From Saturnia japonica (lineage: Eukaryota > Arthropoda > Insecta > Lepidoptera > Saturniidae), in contig CM065318.1 of NCBI GenBank assembly GCA_033032175.1, forward strand, positions 1,364,001-1,428,000: 64,000 bases of DNA, written 5' to 3'. The notes under the pieces were generated by a model. The model saw only the letters and a program-made list of their open reading frames with translations. It made no database searches and was not told the origin of the DNA. How positions within the stretch are numbered: position 1 is the first letter of the stretch; every line of letters begins with the position of its first letter. The position numbers and the translations under genes were made by a program. Of the stretch, positions 23,930 through 35,110 are shown piece after piece.

Positions 23930-24070
23930 TTGAGTTAACTGTTGTCGATAGATACAGATCTCCCGGTGGTCGCTTTCTGTTTGGATTGTATTGTGCTTAC
24001 CATTAGGAACAGTACTGTCGTTTACTGCCAAAAAGAGGGATGGATTTCAAATGCTTGTTTTTTTATTGTT
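23930..24070 (+). mobile_element. LINE 3'-end fragment
   Basis: Contains ggtggtcgctttctgtttgg followed by attgtattgtgcttaccatt, matching the tails at 7790, 18030 and 42880. No coding part is attached. Confidence 0.5.
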
Positions 24071-24378
24071 ATGTTACCTTATAGATTACCTAACGTAGAG
24101 ACGTTAGACGAAATAAGAGTATTTTCATGATAATAAATAAACATTTTGGTGGGAAGTAGAAATGGTCATATTTTGTTCGATTTGCAAACTTGCATTATAA
24201 TTTTTAGTTTATTATGATTATTATATACCTTAAATATAATTTTTCTCTTAATTAATGGGGGCTTTTGCAACTGGAAAACTGGTATATATTAATTAGCCTA
24301 TCGAATCATACTCAAGATCAATAAAGGGAAACAAAATTATAATAGGTAACTGTTGAATTTTATTGAATAGAATATAAT

Positions 24379-24545
24379 TCCTCATTAGCCTAGTGGGACT
24401 ATGCTATGTTATGCTATTATACCTGGGTTCGATTTCCAAGTCGAGCAAAAAGCGTTATTTGGTTTTTTCTGTGTACATTAGTACGTACATCTTTGTCTCA
24501 CTAACCTTAAAGACATGATGGTATGTTATGTTATCATTTTTGTTA
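24379..24545 (+). repeat. SINE family 1, tRNA-derived
   Basis: Has cctcattagcctagtgggac-type head, cctgggttcgatttccaagt (B box) and a tail gacatgatggtatgttatgt with TATGT repeats. Confidence 0.75.
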
Positions 24546-25623
24546 AGTTGAAAGCTTAAGAACTATAAAATTGTTTTTCTTTTAGTCCCTTCATTAATCG
24601 CACCACGCAGCCAGGCAAATATAAAAATTCACGTAAACGAATAGAAGAGATAATAAAACGTAGGTACGATAAAATATGAGCAGACAAAAAAATTAGCATA
24701 TTATTTTTGCTATTATGCTGTTTTCCAGTTACAAAATGGTGGCCGACGACATTAAGCTGAGTTTACGCAGCACTTGTGTAAAATCTCTGTAAAACTAATC
24801 CGGAAATATATTTTTAAATTTCTACCTTTATTTTTATTTCGGTAACCAATCTTTTTAATTGAGGATCATATTTGTAGTAAATTACTATCAAGTGAGAAAT
24901 ATTTTCATAATGTTAGTAAAACGGCAACAATTTCCATATTTAATAGCTGGAGTTTTTGGCGAGATCTTTGTCAATTTTGTGGCGGTTTTTATTATAAAAC
25001 GTTTTATTGGTGGCATTTTTGATTATTACGTATATTCGTTATAAATAAAAACTAGAAACATAAATGTAACGTAGCCACAACAACTTTCTAGACAGTTTTA
25101 TCATAGCAACCACCATCTATTTAGGGCCATATTTGAACACTAGAAAATTGAGAGTTAGGCTTTAAGGACGTGTATCCAGAGACCTTAATAATAATAAAAA
25201 AACATGACACCTTCCCGGTACCGGTTATTCTGTAAAATTATAATATATGTTGGTTCAAATATAGCGCTCTCGAGCGTTACTCCTATCGGGAAGCGGGTTT
25301 GATGTTCAAGGTCATAGAAAAATGTAGGAGTTCAGCGTACAGAACAAGTTAGTTTTAAACGTCGCAAAATATATTTTATCTACGACAACCTATATTGTTT
25401 TCAGTGTTATTATAGCTTGCTAGATTTTAATGTACAGCGACTAAGAAAATTATAGAATAGTATACTTTATTTATCATTTAATAAGATACAATCTGCGATG
25501 TATGCTGTCTTTCGGTAGTGCTGTCACTTAATACAATGTTGCTAGCTGACTACACTACAAAATTTCTATGTATATTTCGTACAGCCAGTAAACAACCGAG
25601 TATATTTATTTATTTGAACTAAC

Positions 25624-25740
25624 CTTAAGGATCCAGTCCTCTGTGTGGGGATTATGGACGCTGATGAACCTCTGGTCTGAGGTGTAAGTCATTCGCCCAG
25701 AGGTCAGCAGGTGGATGTCTCTATGCCGTATCCAGGATAC
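25624..25740 (-). CDS. dpr: dpr exon B: middle of Ig1
   Basis: This exon is 117 bp, 39 codons, phase 0 at both ends. It was too short to stand out as an ORF and was found by matching the expected continuation of exon A. It reads VSWIRHRDIHLLTSGR, then MTYTSDQRFISVHN, then PHTEDWILK. The acceptor is ttcccag and the donor gttagt. It encodes strands C to E of Ig1, including the core Trp (VSWIRHRD) and the TYTSDQRF motif that is nearly invariant in Dprs. In solved Dpr-DIP complexes this face of Ig1 carries the binding interface, so variation here relative to paralogues would matter for partner choice. No broken frame is seen. Confidence 0.95.
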
Positions 25741-26486
25741 CTGGGAAATGTTCATTTGAATAAATACCACTATATAAATAATTTTAATAAATTATTATTA
25801 AAGTCGAACAAGTTCGTGCGCGACCGTCCACCGTGAGAGACGTTGGCGGGGACGAGGCAGTACGACATCACGTCACTACATTACCCTAAAGTAAGCAGTA
25901 TGTTGTCTCGGCAGTGTTCATGAAATAATTACCTGCAGCCGCGCGGTGGATAAACACGCGCTAGGACTGCCCTCTGACATTTATTTCTTGGGCTACCTAC
26001 TTATTTGATAATGCTATATTAATTAGTCATTATAATCTTAACACTAAAATATATTATATACTAGAAATTTTCTAATTTTTTATTTAAATTATTTCTACCT
26101 GGGTTCTATTTGGGAATGTATATAAATTTCATAAAGTTTAATAAATCAAAAACAAATTTAAATTCTTGGAAGTAAGTAATATAACATTTCGCCATTAGAT
26201 ATAAATTTCGTAATTTCGAATTTTGAGTACTTAAGTTTACCTAGATTTCATTTCGGCCGTTTCTATGAAGACGTAATAGATATACTGTTTATTTCAGTGT
26301 ACTGTGACTTGCGCGTCTACGTCACGCAATTGCACGCGCTTTCCTTCCCCGCTACATTACTCACCCTTTTATCGTCTATAGTACATCGCCCCCGGCAACG
26401 TCTATCGGAAACATAGAACGGTCGCGCAAGAAATTGTACGACATGGTGAGAATGTTGTGGAACTATCAAACATATCAAAAGCAATG

Positions 26487-26725
26487 ATGGCTCAGTTGGT
26501 AGCGTATATGGACTCCGCGTCGATTAACGAAAGTTTGAATCCCTGCAACGAGCCAGAGCTTTCGATGAAGGAAAACATTGTGATGAAATCATGGCATAGT
26601 GGTAAGGCTTTTTCTAATGCCCGCCTGGCTAGCTACCAACCTCAAGTTGGAAATCACCAAACACCAATAGTTCCTTCGTCAATCGCTATCATTTCCTTTA
26701 ATGCCCTCAAGCATTTTACAGCATT
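26487..26725 (+). repeat. SINE family 2, tRNA-derived
   Basis: A tRNA-like head reads ggctcagttggtagcgtata (A box), then ggactccgcgtcgatt and gtttgaatccctgcaacgag (B box). The body has atcatggcatagtggtaagg and the tail cctcaagttggaaatcacca. Copies lie at 36150, 39320 and 49555 (inverted) and 62655. Confidence 0.85.
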
Positions 26726-26906
26726 TGTTGGGTGATAGTACATGTAGCGACATCTCTCGCCATAACTGATGCATCAACGCATCGACACAACTACGTAGCG
26801 ACACATAGCGACATCTATCGAGCCACATAGGACGCATCTTACTATCCTACATTGCGCTATAGAAATTAACTCTATCGTTGAGTATATATACAAGAACCCG
26901 ACTACA

Positions 26907-27100
26907 ACAGTCGGGGGGGGGGGGGGGGGGGGGAGGGTCAGTCGCCTCGGAGGGAGGCAGTCTTGTCAAGCTGCGCTAATTTGACATTCATTCAGATGTA
27001 CGGCCCCATTAGGGACGAACTTCCTCGCGATACAAGCCAAGTCCGGTGAAGCTGTAAAAGCCGCAGCGGCTTTAGGGCTTTAAAAAAAAAACAGTCGGGG
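26907..27100 (+). mobile_element. SINE family 3 insertion with target duplication and 21-G tract
   Basis: The element body ends cggctttagggctttaaaaa with its poly-A up to 27090. A 10-bp direct duplication, acagtcgggg, flanks it at 26907-26916 and 27091-27100. The left duplication runs into an uninterrupted run of 21 G (26913-26933). The host sequence across the empty site would read gactacaacagtcgggg then cagctgcccgccagac. Confidence 0.85.
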
Positions 27101-27290
27101 CAGCTGCCCGCCAGACATAGCACTCGTCTGGCCGGAGGATCCTCCCTTTTCTATGGCGGATGAGGAACTTTACTCTCTGTTCCTCACCTCCGCTAAAGTA
27201 CACGACATTTGTATTCGAATGGATCGCGACAACCAAACACCAGCTATATTACCCCGCATAGTGCCACGTTTAGAAAAAAAGAAAGAAAGA
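27101..27290. mobile_element. Element X (repeat interrupted by SINE 3)
   Basis: Runs from cagctgcccgccagacatag through ctggccggaggatcctccct. The same sequence is present inverted at about 63785-63840, again next to SINE family 3. Positions 27205-27275 (gaatggatcgcgacaaccaa, then caccagctatattaccccgc) resemble part of the 177-bp tandem unit at 7 kb. Confidence 0.7.
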
Positions 27291-27559
27291 AGGAAAAGAC
27301 ATTTATTTGTTATACACACGAAACAAAAGAAAATTACAAAATAAATACAAAATAGTAGAAAGAAAAAAAGAAGAAAACAAAACTTAATAATTCATGGAAT
27401 ACATGTGTGTGTAGCAAACGGGCCTCGAGTCAGCATATATGCTGGAGGAGGTTGAGTCCTCGATGCCCAGAGAGTTACGTCTTTCGCTGTGTTTCAAATA
27501 AATAAATAGTATGCATGAAGTGTTTTTTATATTTACTAGTATAAGTTAAATATATAAAG

Positions 27560-28020
27560 TATAAGTTAATAATAATAAATATTAAAAAAAAAAAATAATA
27601 ATAATTGTATCTGATATAACATAAAATAATAAAGGAATAAATATCAGGCTAACGTATTCGCTCAAAAAAAAAAGATAAGCTTTAAACTTAGAATAGAAGG
27701 TGAAAAGGGACGTGGCAATTTGAATAGGCGAGGGTAGATTATTCCAACATTTTGTACCCTGATATCTAAAGCTACCACGAAAAGCAGACGTTTTATTACC
27801 GGGAACACTTAAACGGCATAGAGAAGTACGAGTCCTTAAATCCCGCTGTTGACCCATCCATTCAAGCTTCTTATATAAGTAGTCTTGTTTCGTGTGATTT
27901 CACAACACCAAATAACAGCTTAGCAAAATACAATTTATATAGAGAATCCATTTTTAAGATACGCGCATCATTTAGGTACGGAGTAACGTGCGTTAAGTAT
28001 ATCGCGTTCCTGGATCAACC
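27560..28020 (-). mobile_element. CR1/Jockey-like LINE, C-terminal coding fragment
   Basis: The minus strand reads RNAIYLTHVTPYLNDARI, then MDSLYKLYFAKLLFGVVKSH, then after one frameshift KKLEWMGQQRDLRTRTSLCR, SFRYQGTKCWNNLPSPIQIA and FYSKFKAYL. The FRYQG.K.WNNLP motif followed by F..KF...L is the usual C-terminus of this LINE group. No endonuclease or polymerase catalytic core is present. Confidence 0.85.
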
Positions 28021-28242
28021 GGTGTATAACAAGTAATCCATTCGGAGTAGTCACAGCACTGTAAACCCGTTCTTTAACAAACATTATTTTCGTTTCAATG
28101 CAAGCAAAAGTGCCATCTATTGACAAAATAACGCAACTTCCGCCATTTGGCAGTTTGAAATTCGTAGCCAGTTTTATAGTTGAAACATGTAATTTGTAAC
28201 ATGTTTGGGTTGTTTCGGGTACACTCGATTACAGTCGTAGAA

Positions 28243-28603
28243 TCTATATTAAATGAATACGTGGAGCAAAACCTTTCGGTACCATTTTAATAGTATTGCG
28301 TGCACGGAAGACTGACATTTGGCATTGTTAAAGTTTATACGGAGAAGAAGTGCAGAAAGCTAAAATTTATCTATAATATTTGTTAGTAATATATTAAATT
28401 GAATAAATTAATACTGCGAATCCTAACCGGATAAGTGCCATTGAACTTAGACTCCCCAAAATAATGACATTGTCACTCAACGAAAAGTGGCAGCAAGTGA
28501 TGTAGATAATACTCATGGTTTATGAATACTGTAAATGTCAAACAGAAAACAGTCTATGATCAAAAAGTCGCTGGTTGAATTTCGAACTTAGAGCGATCGC
28601 TCG
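28243..28603 (+). mobile_element. Helitron family C copy 3 (361 bp, exact ends)
   Basis: Starts TCTATATTAAATGAATACG and ends GAGCGATCGCTCG, so the final CTAG is mutated to CTCG. The flanking bases are A and T. The interior matches the other copies (attgcgtgcacggaagactg, tgacattgtcactcaacgaa). Confidence 0.87.
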
Positions 28604-28834
28604 TTTTTATAAATACGACCGACAGTTTATTATGTTCTGTGATTCTCGATGTGACTCGAGGTCGTCGAACCGTTTACATCGCTACAGAAATTCTTGCCGT
28701 ACCATAACTACCCCAACATAACGCTCGCGATGTTGGTGCCGTCCATAATGGAGCTGCCCTAGTTCAACACCGCCCTAAGTTGCTGTATCATCAATAGAAA
28801 TATGACCTACGTATCTACTTCATTATATATATTA

Positions 28835-29530
28835 CTAGCTGCGCTCCGCGGTTTCACCTGCATATAATTTTGAAGAAATCACTGATTGATGATTTATAAT
28901 AATACAGTAGATACAATATTTTTATCGGGCGGCCAGATGGTCTCATCGCGGCATCGCACGGCTCGTTCGCGCCCCTAGTACTATAGACATAGACCCGAGC
29001 CGAGTGTTGAATTATTTTAATTTTGCATTATCTTACAAACTTTTAGTACAAATAACATGCTGTATAAGACGAAGTTTATTTTCATTATAAATTGTCTTTA
29101 TGATGAATTAATTTTTGTTCGTAAGGATTAATATGCCGTGCTTACAAATAATGCCCATAAATAATACATTTTTAATATTCAACAAAAAAATAAATAAATT
29201 ACAATATACCTTATTGTGGCTTACGTAAATATATAATAATGGTCAATATTTTTGTAGAACATTGTATTTACGTATCATTAACCATTAAGCAAGCGCACGC
29301 GGATAAAGTAATTCGCAAGGGCTTCGACTTCCGACTTACGTAACAAAAATTAATATTTCAGGCTAATTAAGAGTTGTAGCCTAATGTTAGCTAGCCTTAT
29401 ACTATTCCTCGTGAGTCTGGCTATCATTTAAAAAAAGATTTTTTCAAATCCAACCGGTAGTTCCAGAGATTAGAGTGTTTAAACAGACAAACAGAAAAAC
29501 TTTTCCTAAAAGCTGTCAAAAACTTTATTA
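28835..29530 (-). mobile_element. Helitron family E copy (minus)
   Basis: The left end is A then ctagctgcgctccgcggttt, a reversed Helitron 3' end with a small GC hairpin. The right part has ggtagttccagagattagag and gtttaaacagacaaacagaa. Positions 29090-29500 match the reverse complement of 46225-46660. The 5' boundary is not exact. Confidence 0.7.
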
Positions 29531-30159
29531 TCCTTAATTGTAATTTGTAATATTGCTTAGCCCTACAGAATAGCGCAATAGTATGTAAATATTAACAACA
29601 AATATAAGACATATAAACGATATTGTGAACACATAAGATGAACATATTTAATTTTTGTTATTTAAAAAGATTCTTGAAAACTATTTTTTTCTCATCGCCT
29701 CTTTTTATATGTATTAAATTAACAAATATAAGATACATAAAGGTTTATACGTCAGCGATTGTACCAATTCTAAAAACAAATGGTTTCTTTTTTTCTTTAA
29801 ACGTAAAAAGAAAACGCTAAGTAGCTCACGCGAAATTAAGATAAATTTCGCTGTGAACTAAAGAGAATCCTCTTATCGCCTAATCTGAACATAGGTCGTA
29901 TATTTACGCACATTTAAATTCGGAGACAAAGCCTCAAAAACCACGTAAGCCGCTTCGTTAAATTTACGCATTTAGCAAATGAAAAATATCATATTGTTAT
30001 ATTTACGTTGTATGTTCGTTACGTTCGAATGATATTACTGTTTTTAAATTCAGTTTTAAGTCTTTATTTTAATATTAACCCGTACCTCTATGCAAGTTAA
30101 GTTTACTTTTTGAATAACATGTGGATTTAGGCATTGTTTTTTTTTTTTTTTTTATATTC

Positions 30160-30335
30160 ATCTGTATTCCGCTAAAGAACTGGATGATAAAGGCATAATA
30201 AAAATCAAAATAATCTTTATTTAATTTAGGCTCTAAGAAGGCACTTATGAACGTCAAAACACTACTGCCGGTAGGGAAAATATCCCAGACATCGGGAAGA
30301 ATCGTTAAGAAACTCGTGTTTACCTTTTTTTTCAA
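30160..30335 (-). repeat. Dispersed retroelement tail, same family as 9945
   Basis: Inverted copy with caaaataatctttatttaat, cacttatgaacgtcaaaaca and aaatatcccagacatcggga. A 19-T-like run is present at about 30138-30156, just outside it. Confidence 0.65.
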
Positions 30336-30369
30336 TTGTACAAGTGTTAATATATTAGATACAATAATA

Positions 30370-30565
30370 ATAATTTAATGGATGCACAGAGAGGGAGTCA
30401 CTTCCAGACATCACTATCATTCACATAATGATCCACCCTATAATAATCTTTGACAGTAAAACCCGCTTGACATGGTCCTTGAACTTGTTGTCCGGTAAAT
30501 CAGTAATGTGCTTCGGAATCTTGTTATAGAACCTAACACTATTAATAAAAAAAAAAACTGTTATT
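30370..30565 (-). mobile_element. LINE C-terminal fragment (IPKHITDLPDNKFK type)
   Basis: The minus strand reads VRFYNKIPKHITDLPDNKFK, then a basic stretch and the 3' tail. The same tail is at 32160-32450. R.YN.IP..I..LP...FK is the C-terminal signature of a CR1-like LINE. Confidence 0.75.
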
Positions 30566-30921
30566 AGCCTTTCTAAGTCTAAACACTCGGTACCTACTCA
30601 GTAACATTGTGTTGATATTTGAGAAAGTCGTGACAAATTATTAAAAATATTATAAATAATTTGCCTTTATATTTATAACACAGTAGACACCTTTTAGCAA
30701 ATTAAATACGAAAATATTTTATTGACGGAACTGGAAATCTTTCTTATCTGACCTACAAATTATATAAAATTTTCATCTCTACGAAATTGTTTAAATTCGG
30801 GTCGGGGATTTCAAGAATGTTATGAATTTATTTTGTGGCTCACAAACGGCTTACTGAATCCTCTCTGAATTATTTCACTTTTATAACTACCTTTGTTTTC
30901 TTTTAATAACCCATGGGTTTA

Positions 30922-31110
30922 TCTATACAATTAATAAAATTGGAGATTCTGTTTGTAATTTAAGAATAACAGCTTTCTACTAAATGCGTATGAAAGTATA
31001 TTAGAGATTTATAACAAAACACTAATTTTTAAATTTTTTGTCTATCTGTCTGTCTGTTTGTTCCGGGTAATCTCCGAAAAAAAAAGTATCTTTCACACCA
31101 ATCAAAGATG
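30922..31110 (+). mobile_element. Helitron family B 5' part
   Basis: Begins TCTATACAATTAATAAAATT after an A, identical to the reversed right ends of 54325-54832 and 60556-61042. It keeps gtctgtctgtttgttccggg and then diverges. The 3' end is missing. Confidence 0.65.
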
Positions 31111-31782
31111 TCTTTAGAGTAACTCTAAACTGGTCATCGAAGGAAAAGACAAAGTTGTTACTCAGGTGGTCGAGTTATTCCTCTAATAAAGGCTATCTTA
31201 CTATTGAAAAATTAATTTCTCTGTTATAGGTAGAATAAAAGTTATAATGTCTGTTTATCTGAGTATTACAAAATCGGTCTTAAACTGTAAAAATAATTTA
31301 AACCATTTTTGATTAAATTTATGCACGGAAATTATGTGACTTTCATCATTTGATAAGCTATAATTATTGTCAATATAACTATAAGAAATCATAGAATAGG
31401 AGTAAAAATAAAATGAAGACAAAGAAATTATTGCGTAAAAAATACGAAAGGAGCCGCGGGGCACCTCTTGTTTATTACAATGTGTGAAGCAAGCTTTAGA
31501 AACTTGATAACTAAATATACAAAGGATGTTTAATTTGTCTTCGAAATTTAACTCAATACGTTAATTGGATCCAATTATTTTTGTCGCTATGGTAACTTGC
31601 GCGAGCGGTTCAAATGATTCCTAGAAAACAGTTTTCTACAATTATTTACAGAAGACATCCTATTCAAACAAGAAGAACCAGCAAGAAACTCAATCAAGAT
31701 ATCTTTTTTTTTTAATAGTACAACAGTATTAGTTATTAATCATAATACAATAATATCTAATAACATACAATAATAATAATAA

Positions 31783-32148
31783 TCTATATATTAATACTTG
31801 AAGCAAAAGCTTTCGACCCATTTTTAAGCGTATTGCGTGCACGAAAGATTTTTAGATTTAGCATGGTTAAAGTTTATATGGAGGAGGAGTGCAGAAAGCT
31901 AAAATTTGTCGATAATATCTGTTACTAATATATTCAATTAAATATATTAATACTGCGAATCCTAAACTGACCAGTGCCATTGAACTTAGACCTCCCAAAA
32001 TATTGACATTGTCACTCAACGAATAGTGACAGCAAGTGTTGTAGATAATACTCATTGTTTAGGCTCATGAATACTGTAAATGTCAAACAGAAAATGGTCT
32101 ATGATCAAAAAGTCGCCGGTCAAATTTCGACCTTAGGGCGATCGCTGG
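31783..32148 (+). mobile_element. Helitron family C copy 4 (366 bp, exact ends)
   Basis: Starts TCTATATATTAATACTTG and ends TAGGGCGATCGCTGG, with flanks A and T. It is full length; the last four bases are CTGG, which still fits the CTRR rule. A LINE tail begins directly to the right. Confidence 0.9.
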
Positions 32149-32159
32149 TTATAATAAAT

Positions 32160-32450
32160 TAGTGTATGCACAGAAAGAGAGTCTTTTCCAGGCATCACTA
32201 TCATTCATATAACGATCCACCCTATAATAAATAAATAACCTTTTGAAGCAAAACCTGCTTGACATTTGACATGTTTCTTAAACTTGTTGTCCGGCAAATC
32301 AGTAATGTGCTTCGGGGTCTTATAATAAAACCTAACACTAATTCCTAAAAAAAAATTTGTCTTACTAAGTCTAATAAGATACGACCAATTTATGTCTATT
32401 TCTAGTGTTAAAACTGGGCTGATTAGCAATCTACTGAAACATGTTTGAAT
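32160..32450 (-). mobile_element. LINE C-terminal fragment, second copy
   Basis: The minus strand reads SVRFYYKTPKHITDLPDNKF, then KKHVKCQAGFASK, with the upstream part RLLISPVLTLEIDINWSYL. It is the same family as 30370-30565, and ends about 110 bp from exon A's donor. Confidence 0.75.
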
Positions 32451-32563
32451 TATATTTCCTCTTAACATTAGATGGTGAACAGTTAAGGATATGTTCTAGA
32501 TAGCAAATTAGAAAAATGTACTGCAAATCATCCGGTGATAAAAGATTAAGTTTGATGGCTTAC

Positions 32564-32742
32564 AGTTCTGTTCCCGAGATCGTGGACTCTGCAATTCAGT
32601 TGAGCCGTTTTTCCGACGAGCGCGGTCACGTTCTTGGAGTGCGGAGCATCAAATCTTGGACCCCGCGGACTCAAACCGAGGTCTATCTCTGTGTAGTCCG
32701 CTTCAGATGCTCCATTGCTACCTGGTCCATTGTCTGTGCATC
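32564..32742 (-). CDS. dpr: dpr exon A: linker and start of Ig1
   Basis: This exon is 179 bp: the last two bases of a split codon plus 59 codons, CTDNGPGSNG... to ...HDLGNRT. The acceptor reads gccatcag and the donor gtaagc. The first 30 or so residues are an acidic, Gly/Ser-rich linker. After that come FDAPHSKNVTALVGKTA and LNCRV, the A-C strands of a V-type Ig domain, with Cys 50 of the exon as the first disulfide cysteine. NVT and NRT are possible N-glycosylation sites. KNVTALVGKTA and LGNRT are hallmarks of the Dpr family. The exon does not start with a usable Met, so at least one upstream exon must supply the start and signal peptide. The coding frame could in principle be read 5' through the acceptor as TTG CCA TCA, but that is the splice site, not a start. 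Confidence 0.93.
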
Positions 32743-33059
32743 CTGATGGCAAAAAGTAATATTTTTAAAGAAACTGTGTTCTTCAACATAGTTATGCATT
32801 CTGGTATGAGCCAAGAGATAATAATGATGCATGTGTGAGTTAAGAACTGTTGGCGCGTGTTATTTATAAGTTTTTAAATATTTCCCGTAAAACCTAGTCA
32901 CATAACCACTCCCCTTCCCCTATTCCCCGCTCGCAATACATACCGTTTCGGAACATGAGCGCATCGCCATTCGGACAACACCGCATGCTTAAACAAGTGA
33001 CATTACTATTGAACTTTGCACAACGTCGCTGAAAATATAACCCGTAATCCAGCGTTTCA

Positions 33060-33300
33060 CAATAGTGTATTACTTAAGGCACTTTCTGCCTCGCATAACC
33101 ACTCTGTGGAACCAGTTGTCGCCTGAGGTCTTTCCGAGCCGTTACGACCTGGTGACCTTCAAGAAGAGAGCTTATTCTTCCCTAAAAACCCGGCAACGCA
33201 TGTGCGAGCACTCTGGTGTCGCGGATGTTTGTGAGCGGCGGTGATCACTTTCCATCAGGGTGCCACCTGCCCGTTTGCACCCTTTTTATAGTTAAAAAAA
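33060..33300 (+). mobile_element. LINE tail ([12 protein letters not shown] type)
   Basis: Reads [20 protein letters not shown], then [20 protein letters not shown], then [13 protein letters not shown] and a stop. A terminal A-run follows. The same tail is present inverted at 63085-63370. It is a CR1/Jockey-type C-terminus, 5'-truncated. Confidence 0.85.
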
Positions 33301-34148
33301 AAAATCTAACTTGGAAGATCCTCGCCGCGACTGATTTATAAATTGTAAGAAGAGCTATCGTCGACAATAAGTCGTATACACTACGAGTCGCCATTAGCGC
33401 AGTGAGTTCCATTCTCCAAATTTTTACCGCATTAAGGCCTCTTCCAGCTACATAAATCAAAAACCGCTGAGTTACGTCTGGTTAGTTGGGTGATCATCCA
33501 GACTGAATAATAACCATGGATGATTGTTTTGGTTCTTTAATTTAGTCCTGTAAGAGCTCTCAATTGTATCGGGCAAAAAATTTAGCTATTTAAAAAACCT
33601 TACTTTAATATATCGTGTCTTGAATACATTGCAAAGTTTGGCATTTGTTTTCATTTCATTCATCTTTAATTATTGTGTCTTTTGTATAGAGCATTATTTT
33701 CTAAATTGAAATCCTTTTTTACGAGACAACTGAAATACGGACGAAACTTCATTTGCTCTGTACAATCAACATTCTCAGCAACCCCGCCCCTTCTAAATTA
33801 TAAAGCTAGTGACTTTTATTCTAATAAAGTCGGTATACAAAAGAATAACTGAATTTAGTCTACATTGTCGCAGTCTGCTTTCCATAAAGCACCGATCCAA
33901 GAGGCACGTAGCTTTGGACGGATATTAGGCGTCACGTCCCCCAAATGCGTTAGTTTACTGATATAGAAAGGAATCTTTTTGTATGTGGTTTTAATACACA
34001 GCGTTTCACATTTTTTTTTCATGGAAACATATAATTAATTAACCGTAGTCGACTTCACCACACCTTTCTGATACAAAAAATTTAATTAACAAATTATATA
34101 AAATAAATTTAAAGAAACATTATTCTTAATATTTTTATTGCAATACAA

Positions 34149-35110
34149 GCTGGTACCCGCGACTTCGTCTACGTATTATTGGATATACACAGATTGATCT
34201 CGGAACACGACTAACCAAAAGAAAATAAAAAGGCGTGGAAACAAATAGTTTGAAACAAAAAAAAAATTCAATATATTTTTATGACTGTCGAAGAGTTTTA
34301 TATGAATTTTCGAATAATTATTTTATTTAGAGCTCTTGCTGGCCGCTGCCCACAGCTAGATCGCTTACCTTCTCGGCTCGTGCTTATGATCACTGTTCAA
34401 AGATTGTTCAGCGCGTTAAAGTGCTGATTTGTAGTTCAGGGTTTCTATTAATCAAAACGACGTGTTACTGCTTTGAGATTTAATTTGTAACTAACTTAAG
34501 AACATACAATGACATATAGATGCTTATGTATAGGTACGTAGACAAACATAATGCAACCAATTTTACTACAACGGACTAGGTTTAGCCTTAGGCTTAGATA
34601 TGAATTGATAACAGTGGTCAAACTATAACATTAACCGGAACACAATGCATCTTATGTGTTAATCCAGGTTATAGACTATCTGTATGCTAAATTGCATTCG
34701 AATCCGTTCAACCGTTTTTGCCTAATTGAGTAACAAAAATACATTTTATTTTAATTTATTATATTTGTAGGTTAACACTGGGTAAGCTATGACTTTTACC
34801 GGGATAACCTACGGGGTACCTTAACGTGTTAATCTTGGATATAGAATATCTGTTTGCTAACTTTTATCTAAAACCATTCAGCCGTTTTTGCGTGATTGAG
34901 TAACAAACATATAAACTTTCACATTTATTAAATTTGTAAGATAACACTGGTTAAACTATGACTTTTACCGGGACAAAATGTACCCTATGTGTTATTCCAG
35001 TTCATAGACTATCTGTGTGCAAAACTTCATTAGGATCTTTTTAGCGGTTTTTGCATGATTGAGTAACAAACATCCAAACATACACACTTTCACATTTATT
35101 ATATTATTAG
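34149..35110 (-). mobile_element. Helitron-like element with three internal ~165-170-bp repeats
   Basis: The left end has ctggtacccgcgacttcgtc, a reversed Helitron 3' terminus. The right end has cacatttattatattattag then gat, a reversed 5' terminus. Between them three diverged repeat units start at about 34607, 34771 and 34940. Each runs from taacactgg and cttttaccggga to gtttttgc.tgattgagtaac. Confidence 0.65.

Larger units (their letters stand above)
23299..25623. other. dpr intron B-C (2.3 kb)
   Basis: Holds a LINE 3'-end fragment near 23930-24070 and a SINE at 24379-24545. The rest (23300-23920, 24080-24370, 24560-25620) is AT-rich with no gene seen. Confidence 0.6.
25741..32563. other. 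dpr intron A-B (6.8 kb); repeats listed separately
   Basis: Unassigned parts are 25741-26480 (with GC-richer patches at 25810-25980 and 26290-26440), 26730-26900 (gcgacatctatcg-type repeat), 27290-27560 (purine-rich, then a probable LINE 3'-UTR), 28605-28830, 29540-30150 and 31120-31780. None holds a recognisable exon. Confidence 0.6.
5389..32742 (-). other. dpr: Partial dpr-family gene locus: five internal exons and four complete introns
   Basis: Five minus-strand exons join in frame into 228 readable residues of a Dpr-type protein. The order is linker, Ig1 (Cys in LNC and YEC), Ig2 (Cys in LTC and YTC). Introns are about 6.8, 2.3, 6.9 and 10.6 kb with phases 0, 0, 1 and 0; the first exon is entered in phase 1 and the last is left in phase 1. 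Known for the family: Dprs are neuronal cell-surface Ig proteins that bind DIP proteins through Ig1 and help specify synaptic partners. Phrases such as STTPP-like, ILGGPE, EINYDSPRGGVSVITEKG and LLVQKA point to the dpr8/dpr9/dpr21 subgroup, which I cannot resolve further. Missing from view are the signal peptide exon upstream and the C-terminal exon, which in relatives starts with an HPAA-like motif and leads to a membrane anchor. No promoter or poly(A) signal can be assigned. Confidence 0.9.

Noticed and set aside
25927..25967. A 41-bp minus-strand micro-exon candidate with AG on the left (aatgtcag) and gtaatt on the right
   Set aside because: It would lie between exons A and B, which join in phase 0, and 41 bp is not a multiple of three, so inclusion would break the dpr frame. 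It could only be a poison or non-coding exon, for which there is no evidence.
26487..26560. Possible tRNA gene (A box and B box both good)
   Set aside because: It continues into a repeated body and tail found at four other places, and the acceptor stem does not close. It is a SINE head.
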